From contig QFQY01000023.1 in the NCBI GenBank assembly GCA_003248805.1, positions 1 through 62,710 of the forward strand: DNA of 62,710 nucleotides, given 5' to 3'. Every line of letters begins with the position of its first letter. Within the stretch, counting starts at the first letter, position 1. This document shows positions 50,140 through 58,574 of this stretch, in pieces. This stretch comes from Chelatococcus sp. GTDB taxonomy: Bacteria > Pseudomonadota > Alphaproteobacteria > Rhizobiales > Beijerinckiaceae. The notes below the pieces were generated by a model, which saw only the letters and a program-made list of their open reading frames with translations, made no database searches and was not told the origin of the DNA. Position numbers and translations under genes: made by a program.

Positions 50140-52503
50140 TTACTCCGCCGCCATCCTCGCGGCGCTCTTCTGCGCCGCGCGCCACACCGCCATCGGCGTG
50201 GCCGGCATCGCGATGTCCTCGTGTCCGAGGGCGTCGGTGATGGCGTTGATGACGGCCGGCGGCGCGGCGATGGCGCCGGCCTCGCCGCAGCCCTTGATGC
50301 CGAGCGGATTGGACGGGCAAGGCGTCACCGTCATGCCGACCTCGAACGACGGCAGGTCGTCGGCGCGCGGCATGCAGTAGTCCATGAAGCTCGCGGTCAC
50401 GAGCTGTCCGTCCGCATCGTAGCGCGCCCCTTCCAGCAGCGCCTGGCCGACGCCCTGGGCGATGCCGCCATGGACCTGCCCCTCGACGATCATCGGGTTG
50501 ATGACGTTGCCGAAATCGTCCACCGCCGCCCAGCGCTCGATCTTCGTGACGCCGGTGGCGGGATCGATCTCGACCTCGCAGATATGGACGCCGGCCGGGA
50601 AGGTGAAATTGGTCGGGTCGTAGAAGGCCCCTTCCTTGAGCCCCGGTTCGAGATCCTGACCGTTGAACTTGTGCGCGATATAGGCCTGCAGCGCGCAGGA
50701 GCCGAAATCGAGCTTGCGGTCGGTGCCCTTCACCGAGAAATGCCCGTCGGCGAAGTCGATATCGGCCTCGTCGGCCTCCAGCACATAGGCCGCGACCTTC
50801 TTGCCCTTGGCGATGACCTTGTCGACGGCCTTGACGATGGCCGACATGCCGACGGCGCCCGAGCGCGAGCCATAGGTGCCCATGCCCATCTGCACCTTGT
50901 CGGTGTCGCCATGGACGATGGACACGTTCTCGATCGGAATGCCGAGCCGGTCGCTGACCAGCTGGGCGAAGGTCGTCTCATGGCCCTGGCCATGGCTGTG
51001 CGAGCCGGTCAGCACCTCGACGGTCCCCACCGGGTTGACGCGGACCTCGGCCGATTCCCACAGGCCGACGCCGGCGCCCAGCGAGCCGACCGCCGCCGAG
51101 GGCGCAATGCCGCAGGCCTCGATATAGGAGGAGAAGCCGATGCCGCGGAGCTTGCCGTTGCGGGCGGAGTCGCGCTTGCGCTTGCCCAGCCCCTTGTAGT
51201 CGATGATCTCCAGCGCCTTCTTCATCGAGGCGGCGTAGTTGCCCGCGTCGTAGTTCATGATGACGGGCGTCTGGTGCGGGAACTTCTTGATGTAGTTCTG
51301 CATCCGGAACCGGGCCGGGTCCTTGCCGAGCTCGCGCGCCGCGACCTCGACCAGCCGCTCGACCACGAAGGTCGCCTCCGGCCTGCCCGCGCCGCGATAG
51401 GCGTCGACGGGGGCGGTGTTGGTGTAGACGCCGTCGACCTCGCAATAGATCGCCGGGATATCGTACTGGCCCGAGAGCAGCGGCGCGTAGAGATAGGTCG
51501 GCACCGAGGAGGAGAAGGTCGAGAGATAGGCGCCGAGATTCGCGGTGGTGTGCACGCGCAGGCCGGTGATCCTGCCCTCCGCGTCGGTCGCGAGCTCGGC
51601 ATGGGTGACATGGTCGCGGCCATGCGCGTCGGCGAGGAAGGCTTCGGTGCGGTCCGAGGTCCATTTGACCGGCCGCCCGACCCGCTTCGCCGCCCAGACG
51701 CAGACCGTCTCCTCGGCATAGATGAAGATCTTCGAGCCGAAGCCGCCGCCGACATCCGGCGCGATCACCCTGAGCTTGTTCTCCGGCGCGATGCCGATGA
51801 AGGCCGAGAGCACCAGCCGCGCGACATGCGGGTTCTGGCTCGTCGTATAGAGGGTGAAGACGCCGTCGCCGTCGTCATAGTCGCCCACGGCGGCACGGGG
51901 CTCCATCGGGTTCGGCACCAGCCGGTTGTTGACGATGTCGAGCTTCGTCACATGCGCGGCGGAGCGGAAGGCGCGCTCGGTCTCGTCCTTGTTGCCGAGA
52001 TGCCAGTTGAACACCGTGTTGTCGGGCGCCTCGCCATGGACGACGGCCTTGGCTCCGGCGGCGCTCGCCGTGTCGACCACCGCCGGCAGCACCCGGTAGT
52101 CCACCACGATCGCCTCGGCCGCGTCGCGCGCCTGGGCCAGCGTCTCCGCCACCACCACCGCGACATGGTCGCCGACATAGCGGACCTTGCCCTGGGCCAG
52201 CGCCGGATGGGGGCCGGCCCGCATGGGCGAGCCGTCCTTGTTGTGGATCATCCAGCCGCAGATCAGCCCGCCGACCTTGTCGGCGGCCAGGTCCTCGCCC
52301 GTGAAGACGCCGAGCACGCCCGGCATCGTACGCGCGGCAGAGGTGTCGATCGAGGCCAGCTCCGCATGGGCGTGCGGCGAGCGCAGGAAGAAGGCGTGCG
52401 CCTGGCCCGGCCGGTTGATGTCGTCGGTATAGCGCCCCTGCCCGGTGATGAAGCGATGGTCTTCCCTGCGGCGCACAGGGGCTCCGATTGGCGTCACGCC
52501 CAT
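50140..52503 (-). CDS. coxL: Molybdenum hydroxylase large subunit, form II CO dehydrogenase-like
   Basis: A 787-residue catalytic subunit carrying the molybdopterin-cytosine-dinucleotide cofactor. VGGGFGSKIF, AYRGAGRPEATFVVERL and LGIKGCGEAGAIAAPPAVI (catalytic Glu) are visible. The active-site loop AYRGAGR at residues 368-374 marks form II; true CO dehydrogenase (form I) has AYxCSFR. Form II substrates are mostly unknown, probably aldehydes, N-heterocycles or similar. It is preceded by coxS and followed by coxM across a repeat. Confidence 0.94.
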   Translation of the reverse strand: MGVTPIGAPVRRREDHRFITGQGRYTDDINRPGQAHAFFLRSPHAHAELASIDTSAARTMPGVLGVFTGEDLAADKVGGLICGWMIHNKDGSPMRAGPHPALAQGKVRYVGDHVAVVVAETLAQARDAAEAIVVDYRVLPAVVDTASAAGAKAVVHGEAPDNTVFNWHLGNKDETERAFRSAAHVTKLDIVNNRLVPNPMEPRAAVGDYDDGDGVFTLYTTSQNPHVARLVLSAFIGIAPENKLRVIAPDVGGGFGSKIFIYAEETVCVWAAKRVGRPVKWTSDRTEAFLADAHGRDHVTHAELATDAEGRITGLRVHTTANLGAYLSTFSSSVPTYLYAPLLSGQYDIPAIYCEVDGVYTNTAPVDAYRGAGRPEATFVVERLVEVAARELGKDPARFRMQNYIKKFPHQTPVIMNYDAGNYAASMKKALEIIDYKGLGKRKRDSARNGKLRGIGFSSYIEACGIAPSAAVGSLGAGVGLWESAEVRVNPVGTVEVLTGSHSHGQGHETTFAQLVSDRLGIPIENVSIVHGDTDKVQMGMGTYGSRSGAVGMSAIVKAVDKVIAKGKKVAAYVLEADEADIDFADGHFSVKGTDRKLDFGSCALQAYIAHKFNGQDLEPGLKEGAFYDPTNFTFPAGVHICEVEIDPATGVTKIERWAAVDDFGNVINPMIVEGQVHGGIAQGVGQALLEGARYDADGQLVTASFMDYCMPRADDLPSFEVGMTVTPCPSNPLGIKGCGEAGAIAAPPAVINAITDALGHEDIAMPATPMAVWRAAQKSAARMAAE

Positions 52504-52616
52504 GTCGTTCCCTCCTCCAGCACGCCTCTGCCGGGCGCGTCATGGTCTTCGTGAAGTTCCTCGTCGAAGTGACTCGTCGCAGGCGGGCGCGACGCCGGAA
52601 GGAAGCGCCTCCCGCC

Positions 52617-53129
<513 letters not shown>

Positions 53130-53432
53130 GGAATCCCTCCTCGCCCGGGTCTTGCGCCCGGCCTGATGCGTAGTCTGCAGTCGCGCCGCAAAAAAATCCG
53201 TCGCCGATGCGGACGAGCGCTTCCCTGGAATTGCTCGAAAGCGAGTGTGGACCCGCGCATTTTCGCGGTCAAGCGAATCGCCGCTCTCGGCAGGCGCCGG
53301 ATTTTGGTCGATTTGGCGGTATCCGGCGGGATTCGAGAGGATTCGGCGCCCTGCTCGCCGACCGCCGCCATTCTTCGTTTCTTAACTCCCGCGCAGCAAC
53401 CTGCAGTAGTATCTTCCATTGCCCCTCCGCGG
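53130..53432. promoter_or_regulatory. Divergent region, coxS operon versus chemoreceptor
   Basis: A 303-base gap between outward-facing genes, so it should hold both promoters. It contains AT-richer patches (CAAAAAAATCCG near 53189, TTGGTCGATTTGG near 53303, TTCTTCGTTTCTTAAC near 53371). No operator could be assigned by eye. Confidence 0.35.
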
Positions 53433-54791
53433 ATGATGAAAAACTCCGTGCTGTCGACCGCCGAACAGATCGAGCGACGCCTGAACGCCATCGGTTACGG
53501 CCCCCCTCAACGGGACCGGCTGCGCACCTACGCCGCTCTCGTCGATCGGGTGATCGATCCGATCGTCGACGGCGATTTCCAGCGTGTCTTCGTCATCGAT
53601 CCGAGGCTGCATGCGACCATAGACCCGGTGGATGCCGAGTTGCGTGCGGCGGAGGCGGAGCATTTCCGGCTGCTGTTCCAAGGCGTGTTCGAAGAGCGCT
53701 ACGTCGCCTCCGCCGAGAGGCTGTGCCGGCTCGAGCTGCAGAGCAGGATCGGCCCCCGCCCTCGCGTCTCGATCGCCTTGAGGCTGATGCACGAAATCGC
53801 ATCGAGGAAGGGCCTGCTCGGTCTCGTTCGGCGGCGCCGGTTCGCCGAGGACATCTTTCTGGTCGAACGCGTCCTCGCTTTCGACGCGAACGTCGCCATC
53901 ACCATCGCCGACGAGATCAAGAGCCGGGAGGCGGAGAGCCGCTCCCTCGCGCTCGACGAGGTCGCGGGGGCGCTCAGGACCAGGATCGGCAGCGTCGACG
54001 CCTCGATCAGCGAAGCCATCGACGAATTCGCCACGACCAACGAGGAGGCCAACCGGGCCGCCGTCTTCATCCGGTCCAAGGTCGAAACGCTTGAAACCGC
54101 ATCGCGGCTCGTGCTCGAACGGTCGGAGCAGACGGCGACCGCGACCGAGGAGATGTCGGCCAACATCGCGGAAATCGGCCACAGGGCACGCCAGAGCCTC
54201 CACATCGCCAACCGCGCGGTCGACGCCGCCGACGAGATGAACGCGGCCGTCGCGCGGCTGCGCGAAGTCACCACGCGCATCGGCACCATCGTCGGGATGA
54301 TCGCGGACATCGCGTCGCAGACAAACCTGCTCGCCCTCAACGCCACCATCGAGGCTGCCAGGGCGGGCGAGGCCGGCCGCGGCTTCGCCGTCGTGGCCTC
54401 GGAGGTGAAGTCCCTTGCGGCCCAGACCGCCACGGCCACCGACGACATCGGCAGGCAGATCGCCGAGCTGACGATCAGCGCCGAGGCCTGCGGCAACCAC
54501 GCCCTTGCCATCGGCGCGACGATCGGAGAAATCCGCCTCGATTCGGAGGCGATCTCAGGCGCCGTCTCGCAGCAGGGCAGCGTCACGGGCACGATCGCAC
54601 GCGATGCGGCCGCCCTCGCCGCCAGCTCGGTGGAGGCCATCACCGCCACCCGGCAGGTCAATGAGAGCCTCTCCGCCACATCCGCGATGATGGAGCGCGT
54701 CAATGTCGCCGCCAGCCGCATCGCCCTCCAGCTCGGAGCGGCGGAGACAGCCTTCAGCGACGCGCTGAACGCGCTGCGCCGCGTCTCCTGA
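53433..54791 (+). CDS. Soluble methyl-accepting chemotaxis protein with a globin-sensor-like domain
   Basis: About 452 residues, no transmembrane segment. The N-terminal 150 residues resemble the globin domain of HemAT-like oxygen sensors (LRTYAALVDRVIDPIVDGDF, AEHFRLLFQGVFEERYVASA). Where these have the heme-binding His (xxHVRIGLxPRWY), this protein reads RLELQSRIGPRPRVSI, with no His. The C-terminus is a complete signalling domain with the hairpin tip IADIASQTNLLALNATIEAA and RAGEAGRGFAVVASEVKSLA. It probably controls motility or another pathway through CheA. Start MMKNSV at 53433 or 53436. Confidence 0.86.
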   Translation: MMKNSVLSTAEQIERRLNAIGYGPPQRDRLRTYAALVDRVIDPIVDGDFQRVFVIDPRLHATIDPVDAELRAAEAEHFRLLFQGVFEERYVASAERLCRLELQSRIGPRPRVSIALRLMHEIASRKGLLGLVRRRRFAEDIFLVERVLAFDANVAITIADEIKSREAESRSLALDEVAGALRTRIGSVDASISEAIDEFATTNEEANRAAVFIRSKVETLETASRLVLERSEQTATATEEMSANIAEIGHRARQSLHIANRAVDAADEMNAAVARLREVTTRIGTIVGMIADIASQTNLLALNATIEAARAGEAGRGFAVVASEVKSLAAQTATATDDIGRQIAELTISAEACGNHALAIGATIGEIRLDSEAISGAVSQQGSVTGTIARDAAALAASSVEAITATRQVNESLSATSAMMERVNVAASRIALQLGAAETAFSDALNALRRVS

Positions 54792-54821
54792 GCCCGGAGG
54801 AGTCCGGGTGCTGGGGAGAGC

Positions 54822-55274
54822 TCAGCCCTCGCTCACGGCCTTGGCGAAATTGGCGAAGAACTCGTCGGCGAGCTTCTTCGAGACCGAATCGATCAGCCGC
54901 GAGCCGAGCTGCACGAGCTTGCCGCCGACCTGCGCCTCGACCTCGTAGCGCAACAGGGTCTGGCCGCCCTCCGCTTCCGACAGCGCGACCCGCGCTCCGC
55001 CCTTGGCGAACCCCGCGATGCCGCCCTCGCCTTCTCCCGAGATGCGGTAGCCGTTCGGCGGGTCGAGATCAGAGAGCTCGACCTTGCCCTTGAACGTGGC
55101 CTTCACCGGCCCGAGCTTCACCTTCACCACCGCCGACATGTGGGTGTCGTCGTCCTTGGTGAGCTGCTCGCAGCCCGGGATGCAGGCCTTCAGCACCTCG
55201 GGATCGTTGAGCTTCGCCCAGACCACGTCCTTGGAGGCGGGCAGCGTCGCCTCGCCGTTCATCGTCATTGCCAT
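54822..55274 (-). CDS. coxG: CoxG-like SRPBCC protein
   Basis: A 150-residue CoxG/SRPBCC-fold protein: NGEATLPASKDVVWAKLNDP, VLKACIPGCEQL, KVKLGPVKATFKGKVELSDL and GKLVQLGSRLIDSVSKKLAD. In carboxydotrophs CoxG helps attach the enzyme to the membrane. It lies upstream of coxS but is separated by the plus-strand chemoreceptor, so it has its own promoter. Start at 55274 with GGGAGG ten bases before it; the ATG at 55262 is a less likely start. Confidence 0.92.
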   Translation of the reverse strand: MAMTMNGEATLPASKDVVWAKLNDPEVLKACIPGCEQLTKDDDTHMSAVVKVKLGPVKATFKGKVELSDLDPPNGYRISGEGEGGIAGFAKGGARVALSEAEGGQTLLRYEVEAQVGGKLVQLGSRLIDSVSKKLADEFFANFAKAVSEG

Positions 55275-55420
55275 GGCGATCGATCCTCCCGCCCCGATTC
55301 TTGCATCGGCCCGTCAGCCATTGCGGCGGCGGCGGCCCGAAGGCTATCCATGCGCGGAAAGCCCCGCCTCGCACAAGACCGGACGCGGCGGCGGCGGACA
55401 TGGAAAGCTGACGGTGGCGC

Positions 55421-56680
55421 ATGACGGAGCTCTCGCCGGATGAACGGGCTACCGCCGCGGGAGAGCGCGGCGCGGCGGCCGCGACCGCCATGCGCATCGT
55501 CGCCGAGGCCGCCCGGCTGATGGGCGCCCCGCGCCTCCTCCCGGTCGCCTCGGCCCATATCGACGGCGCTCTCTACCACGGCGATTCCGGCACGCTCTTC
55601 GCCGAGCGACTGGTCGCGGACGGAGCCAGGGTCGCCGTGCGCGCGACGCTCAACGTCGGAGCGCTCGCGCCCGCGGGCTGCGCCGCGATCCGCCTGCCCC
55701 CGCATGAGCGCGACATGGCGGGGCGCATGATGCGCGCCTACGAGGCGATGGGCTGCGAGCCCTCATGGACCTGCGCGCCCTATCAGGCCGGACACCGCCC
55801 CGCCCGGGGCAGCGACGTCGCCTGGGGCGAATCCAACGCGGTCGTCTTCTGCAATTCCGTGCTCGGCGCCCGCACCAACCGCTACGGCGATTTTCTCGAC
55901 ATCGCTTGCGCCATCAGTGGCCGCGCGCCCGACTACGGATTGCACCGTCCCGAGAACCGCCTCGCCACGCTGAAAGTCGATGCGAGCGGATTGTCCGAAG
56001 CGCTCCGCCGCTCGGATGTGTTCTATCCCGTGCTGGGCACGATCCTGGGCCGGTTCGCCGGCGACTCGATCGCGGTGATCGAGGGCCTGCAGGGCTGCGC
56101 CGACGAGGACCGGCTGAAGGCGCTGGGCGCCGCCGCCGCTTCGGCCGGCGGCGTCGGGCTCTTCCATGTGGCGGGCGTGACGCCGGAGGCGCCGGACGCC
56201 GTCACCGCCCTCGGCGGACAGGAGCCGCGCGAGACGCTGCGCCTCGGCCCCGCCGAGATGGAGGCGGCGCTCGCCCGGCTCTCCACCGCCGGCCGCTCCG
56301 AACGGATCGACGCCGTCGCCATCGGCTCCCCGCATCTTTCGCTCGCCGAGATCGACACGCTCGAGCGGCTGCTCGCCGGGCGCAAGCTCGAGGTACCGAT
56401 CTATGCCAACACCGGCCGGCACGTCCTGCGCCCGCTCGAAGCCAGCGGCCGCCGTTCGGCGCTCGAGGCGGCGGGCGTGATCTTCGTGGCCGACACCTGC
56501 GTCGTCGTCACGCCGATCCTGCCCGAGATCGCGGATGCCGTGCTGATGACCAATTCCGGCAAATTCGCCCATTACGCGCCCGGCAATACGGGCTACGCCG
56601 TGACCTACGGCTCGCTCGCCGAATGCGTCGAGAGCGCGGTGGCAGGCCGTCTCGAGCGGGAGCCGCGCGCATGGTCCTGA
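55421..56680 (+). CDS. Aconitase X large subunit (cis-3-hydroxy-L-proline dehydratase type)
   Basis: A 419-residue AcnX catalytic domain: VASAHIDGALYHGDSGTLFA, RATLNVGALAPAGC, TCAPYQAGHRPARGSDVAWG, ESNAVVFCNSVLGARTNRYG and VLMTNSGKFAHYAPGN. In bacteria AcnX with a separate small subunit dehydrates cis-3-hydroxy-L-proline to a pyrroline carboxylate; in archaea a relative acts on phosphomevalonate. The first activity fits here because a 4-hydroxyproline epimerase and a DadA-like oxidase are close by. Overlaps the small-subunit gene. Confidence 0.9.
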   Translation: MTELSPDERATAAGERGAAAATAMRIVAEAARLMGAPRLLPVASAHIDGALYHGDSGTLFAERLVADGARVAVRATLNVGALAPAGCAAIRLPPHERDMAGRMMRAYEAMGCEPSWTCAPYQAGHRPARGSDVAWGESNAVVFCNSVLGARTNRYGDFLDIACAISGRAPDYGLHRPENRLATLKVDASGLSEALRRSDVFYPVLGTILGRFAGDSIAVIEGLQGCADEDRLKALGAAAASAGGVGLFHVAGVTPEAPDAVTALGGQEPRETLRLGPAEMEAALARLSTAGRSERIDAVAIGSPHLSLAEIDTLERLLAGRKLEVPIYANTGRHVLRPLEASGRRSALEAAGVIFVADTCVVVTPILPEIADAVLMTNSGKFAHYAPGNTGYAVTYGSLAECVESAVAGRLEREPRAWS

Positions 56681-57102
56681 TGGCGGAGATCCTGCTTCCC
56701 GGCGGCGCGGCCTCGGGAGAATGCCTGGCGCTCTCGGCACCGATCAGCTTCTGGGGCGGCGTCGACCCGCGCTCGGGTCGGATCATCGACGCGCGCCACC
56801 CCGACCGCGGGCGCTGCGTCGCCGGCACGATCCTCGCCCTCCCCGGAACCATCGGCTCGTCCTCGGCCTCCGCGGTGCTGCTCGAACTTGTCCATGCCGG
56901 CCATGCCCCCGCCGCGCTGCTGATGGATGCGCCCGATGCCATTCTGCTGCTGGGGCTCGTCGTCGCCCGCGAGATGGGCTGGCCGACGCCCCCTGCGCTG
57001 CGCCTGCCCGCCGGCCGGCAGAAGGATCTCGACGGGCGCCGGCTGCTTCTCGCCACCGACGGGAGAATCAGCGTCGAGGGCGCCGACACGCCTCTCGCGT
57101 GA
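56671..57102 (+). CDS. Aconitase X small subunit (swivel domain)
   Basis: About 143 residues: MAEILLPGGAASGECLALSA, FWGGVDPRSGRIIDARHPDR, GTILALPGTIGSSSASAVLL and GLVVAREMGWPTP. This is the DUF126 swivelling domain that completes AcnX. The start is ATG 56671 inside the end of the large-subunit gene, with GGGAG upstream; ATG 56680 is also possible. Translational coupling suggests a one-to-one complex. Confidence 0.92.
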   Translation: MVLMAEILLPGGAASGECLALSAPISFWGGVDPRSGRIIDARHPDRGRCVAGTILALPGTIGSSSASAVLLELVHAGHAPAALLMDAPDAILLLGLVVAREMGWPTPPALRLPAGRQKDLDGRRLLLATDGRISVEGADTPLA

Positions 57103-57130
57103 GACGACAAGGCCACGCCGTCGGCCAAAG

Positions 57131-57142
57131 ATATATCAATTG
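57131..57142. promoter_or_regulatory. Candidate GntR operator, copy 1
   Basis: ATATATCAATTG lies 24 bases beyond the end of the GntR gene, in an AT-rich patch of otherwise GC-rich DNA. The same 12 bases occur at 57920-57931. It contains the palindrome GATATATC (with base 57130). Its position between convergent genes is odd for a promoter operator. Confidence 0.45.
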
Positions 57143-57165
57143 GCACAGCGTGCGGCGCGGGATCC

Positions 57166-57870
57166 TCAGTCCCGCGTCAGCGTCGCCAGCAGGCCGCTGC
57201 GCAGATGCTGCATCAGCGTGTCGCTCGCCGCCATGGCCGCCTGCGGATCGGCCGTCCCCAGCGCCTGGGCGAAGGCGGCGTGGCGAGCGGCGGCCGGAAG
57301 CAGATCGTCCTGCCGCTCGAAATGATACCAGGCCCGCCGGATCAGGGCCTGCAAGGGCTCGACGGCCCTGACCGCGTAAGGGCTGCGGGCCGCCTCCCCG
57401 ACCAGCGCGTCGAACTCCTTGTCGAGGCGCATATAGGCGTTCGTGTCGCCGGTCTCGGCCGCCATGCGCATGGCCCTGGCCTTGTCGACGATCCCGATCC
57501 GCTCCGCCGGGCTCGCCCGCCGCGCGGCGTCCGAGGCGATCAGGCGCTCCAGAACCTCCCGCGCGTCCAGCGCCGACATGATGTCGATCGCGTTGATCCC
57601 GGCGACGACGACGCCCTTGCGCGGCAGGATCTCGACCATGCCCTGCTGGGCGAGCCGGATCAGCGCCTCGCGCACCGGGGTGCGACCGACACCGACCAGA
57701 GCGATCAGCTGTGCCTCGGTCAGGACCGCGCCCGGCCGCAGGGAGAGCGTCACGATCGCTTCCTCAAGCCGGCGATAGGCGAGTTCCGACAGGCTGGAGG
57801 CGGGCTGGGCCGCGGAGGCCTCGCCGGGGCGATCCGCCATGCGCCGGTCCGTCGCCGACAACGATGTCAT
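57166..57870 (-). CDS. GntR-family regulator (FadR/FCD subgroup)
   Basis: About 234 residues: a winged helix (SELAYRRLEEAIVTLSLRPG, LIALVGVGRTPVREALIRLA, VEILPRKGVVVAG) followed by an FCD ligand-binding domain (IMSALDAREVLERLIASDAA, DKEFDALVGEAARSPY, HAAFAQALGTADPQAAMAAS). It probably senses a hydroxyproline-related acid and represses the flanking catabolic genes. Start chosen at ATG 57870, where AGGA lies six bases upstream; ATG 57888 has no such site. It converges with the aconitase X genes and diverges from the cupin group. Confidence 0.92.
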   Translation of the reverse strand: MTSLSATDRRMADRPGEASAAQPASSLSELAYRRLEEAIVTLSLRPGAVLTEAQLIALVGVGRTPVREALIRLAQQGMVEILPRKGVVVAGINAIDIMSALDAREVLERLIASDAARRASPAERIGIVDKARAMRMAAETGDTNAYMRLDKEFDALVGEAARSPYAVRAVEPLQALIRRAWYHFERQDDLLPAAARHAAFAQALGTADPQAAMAASDTLMQHLRSGLLATLTRD

Positions 57871-57919
57871 GGGCATTCCTGCATGCATGGTCCGAGAATT
57901 GACGTCGACTCTCTCGTTA

Positions 57920-57931
57920 ATATATCAATTG
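57920..57931. promoter_or_regulatory. Candidate GntR operator, copy 2
   Basis: ATATATCAATTG, identical to 57131-57142. The larger context TTAATATATCAA (57917-57928) is palindromic but for one position. It lies 50 bases upstream of the chosen GntR start and in the region that must promote the cupin-oxidase-epimerase group, so it suits autoregulation and control of both directions. Confidence 0.55.
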
Positions 57932-58009
57932 ACGCCAGCAGCCCGCAACGGCTCGACCGTAATCTGGAAGCGAAACCGGCCGGCGCGCAAGGAGGAAGTG
58001 CAGATCGCC

Positions 58010-58171
58010 ATGGCGCTCCCGATCCCTGGCCGGCGCCCCGCACCGCCCGGCCTCGACGTGCCGGCATGGCTGGTGCAGAACATCGAGGCCGCCGTGGCGC
58101 TCGCGACCGGCTCCGGCGACCGCAGCCGCGGGAACCCGGGCGCGGAGCTTGCCCGCGTCGCGGCACACTGA
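58010..58171 (+). CDS. Possible 53-residue ORF, low support
   Basis: ATG 58010 follows AAGGAGGAAG by 14 bases and runs 53 codons: MALPIPGRRPAPPGLDVPAW, then LVQNIEAAVALATGSGDRSR. No family recognised, and the composition is not clearly coding. It is reported only because the ribosome-like site is strong and the direction matches the genes after it. Confidence 0.22.
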   Translation: MALPIPGRRPAPPGLDVPAWLVQNIEAAVALATGSGDRSRGNPGAELARVAAH

Positions 58172-58225
58172 AAGCGGCGGAGGCGGCATCGCCGGCCCTG
58201 CCCTCGTTCTGAACTCGGAGACGCC

Positions 58226-58552
58226 GTGGCCTTCGCCTGCACCATTCCCGCCGTACCGACCCTGCAGCAGGATGACGAGACGGTCCGCATCACGCGCTGG
58301 GATTTCCAGCCCGGCGCGGTGACCGGCTGGCACGAGCACGGCTGGCCCTATTTCGTGGTCATGCTGGTGGCCGGCACGCTGCGCATCCATGACGGCAGCG
58401 AGGTCCGCGACGTGCCGCTGGCGCAGGGCCAGGCCTATATGCGCCCGGCCGGTATCCGGCACGACGTGATGAACGGCTCCGATCACCCGATCGCCTTCGT
58501 CGAGATAGAGGTGAAGCGTCCGGAGACGCTGCGCGAGCTCTCCCTGTCATGA
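58226..58552 (+). CDS. Cupin-domain protein
   Basis: A 108-residue single cupin: RWDFQPGAVTGWHEHGWPY (metal-binding His), VMLVAGTLRIHDGSE, and PAGIRHDVMNGSDHPIAFVE (second motif with His). Small cupins bind metals and act as enzymes or binding proteins; the role in hydroxyproline use is unknown. Start GTG 58226 with GGAGA upstream. 22 bases before the oxidase gene, so probably in one operon. Confidence 0.9.
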   Translation: MAFACTIPAVPTLQQDDETVRITRWDFQPGAVTGWHEHGWPYFVVMLVAGTLRIHDGSEVRDVPLAQGQAYMRPAGIRHDVMNGSDHPIAFVEIEVKRPETLRELSLS

Positions 58553-58574
58553 CAACCGCGATGAAGAGACGGCC

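Larger units (their letters stand above)
57889..58225. other. Regulatory and low-support interval before the cupin gene
   Basis: A 337-base interval with a candidate operator at 57920-57931 near the GntR end. The rest holds a possible 53-codon ORF (58010-58171) with a ribosome-site-like AAGGAGGAAG. No other structure is seen. Confidence 0.4.

Noticed and set aside
50140..52503. True (form I) CO dehydrogenase
   Set aside because: The active-site loop is AYRGAGR, not AYxCSFR, and the gene order is S-L-M rather than M-S-L.
57839..58009. Upstream extension of the small ORF before the cupin gene
   Set aside because: It overlaps the GntR start region and the candidate operator and has no coding signature.
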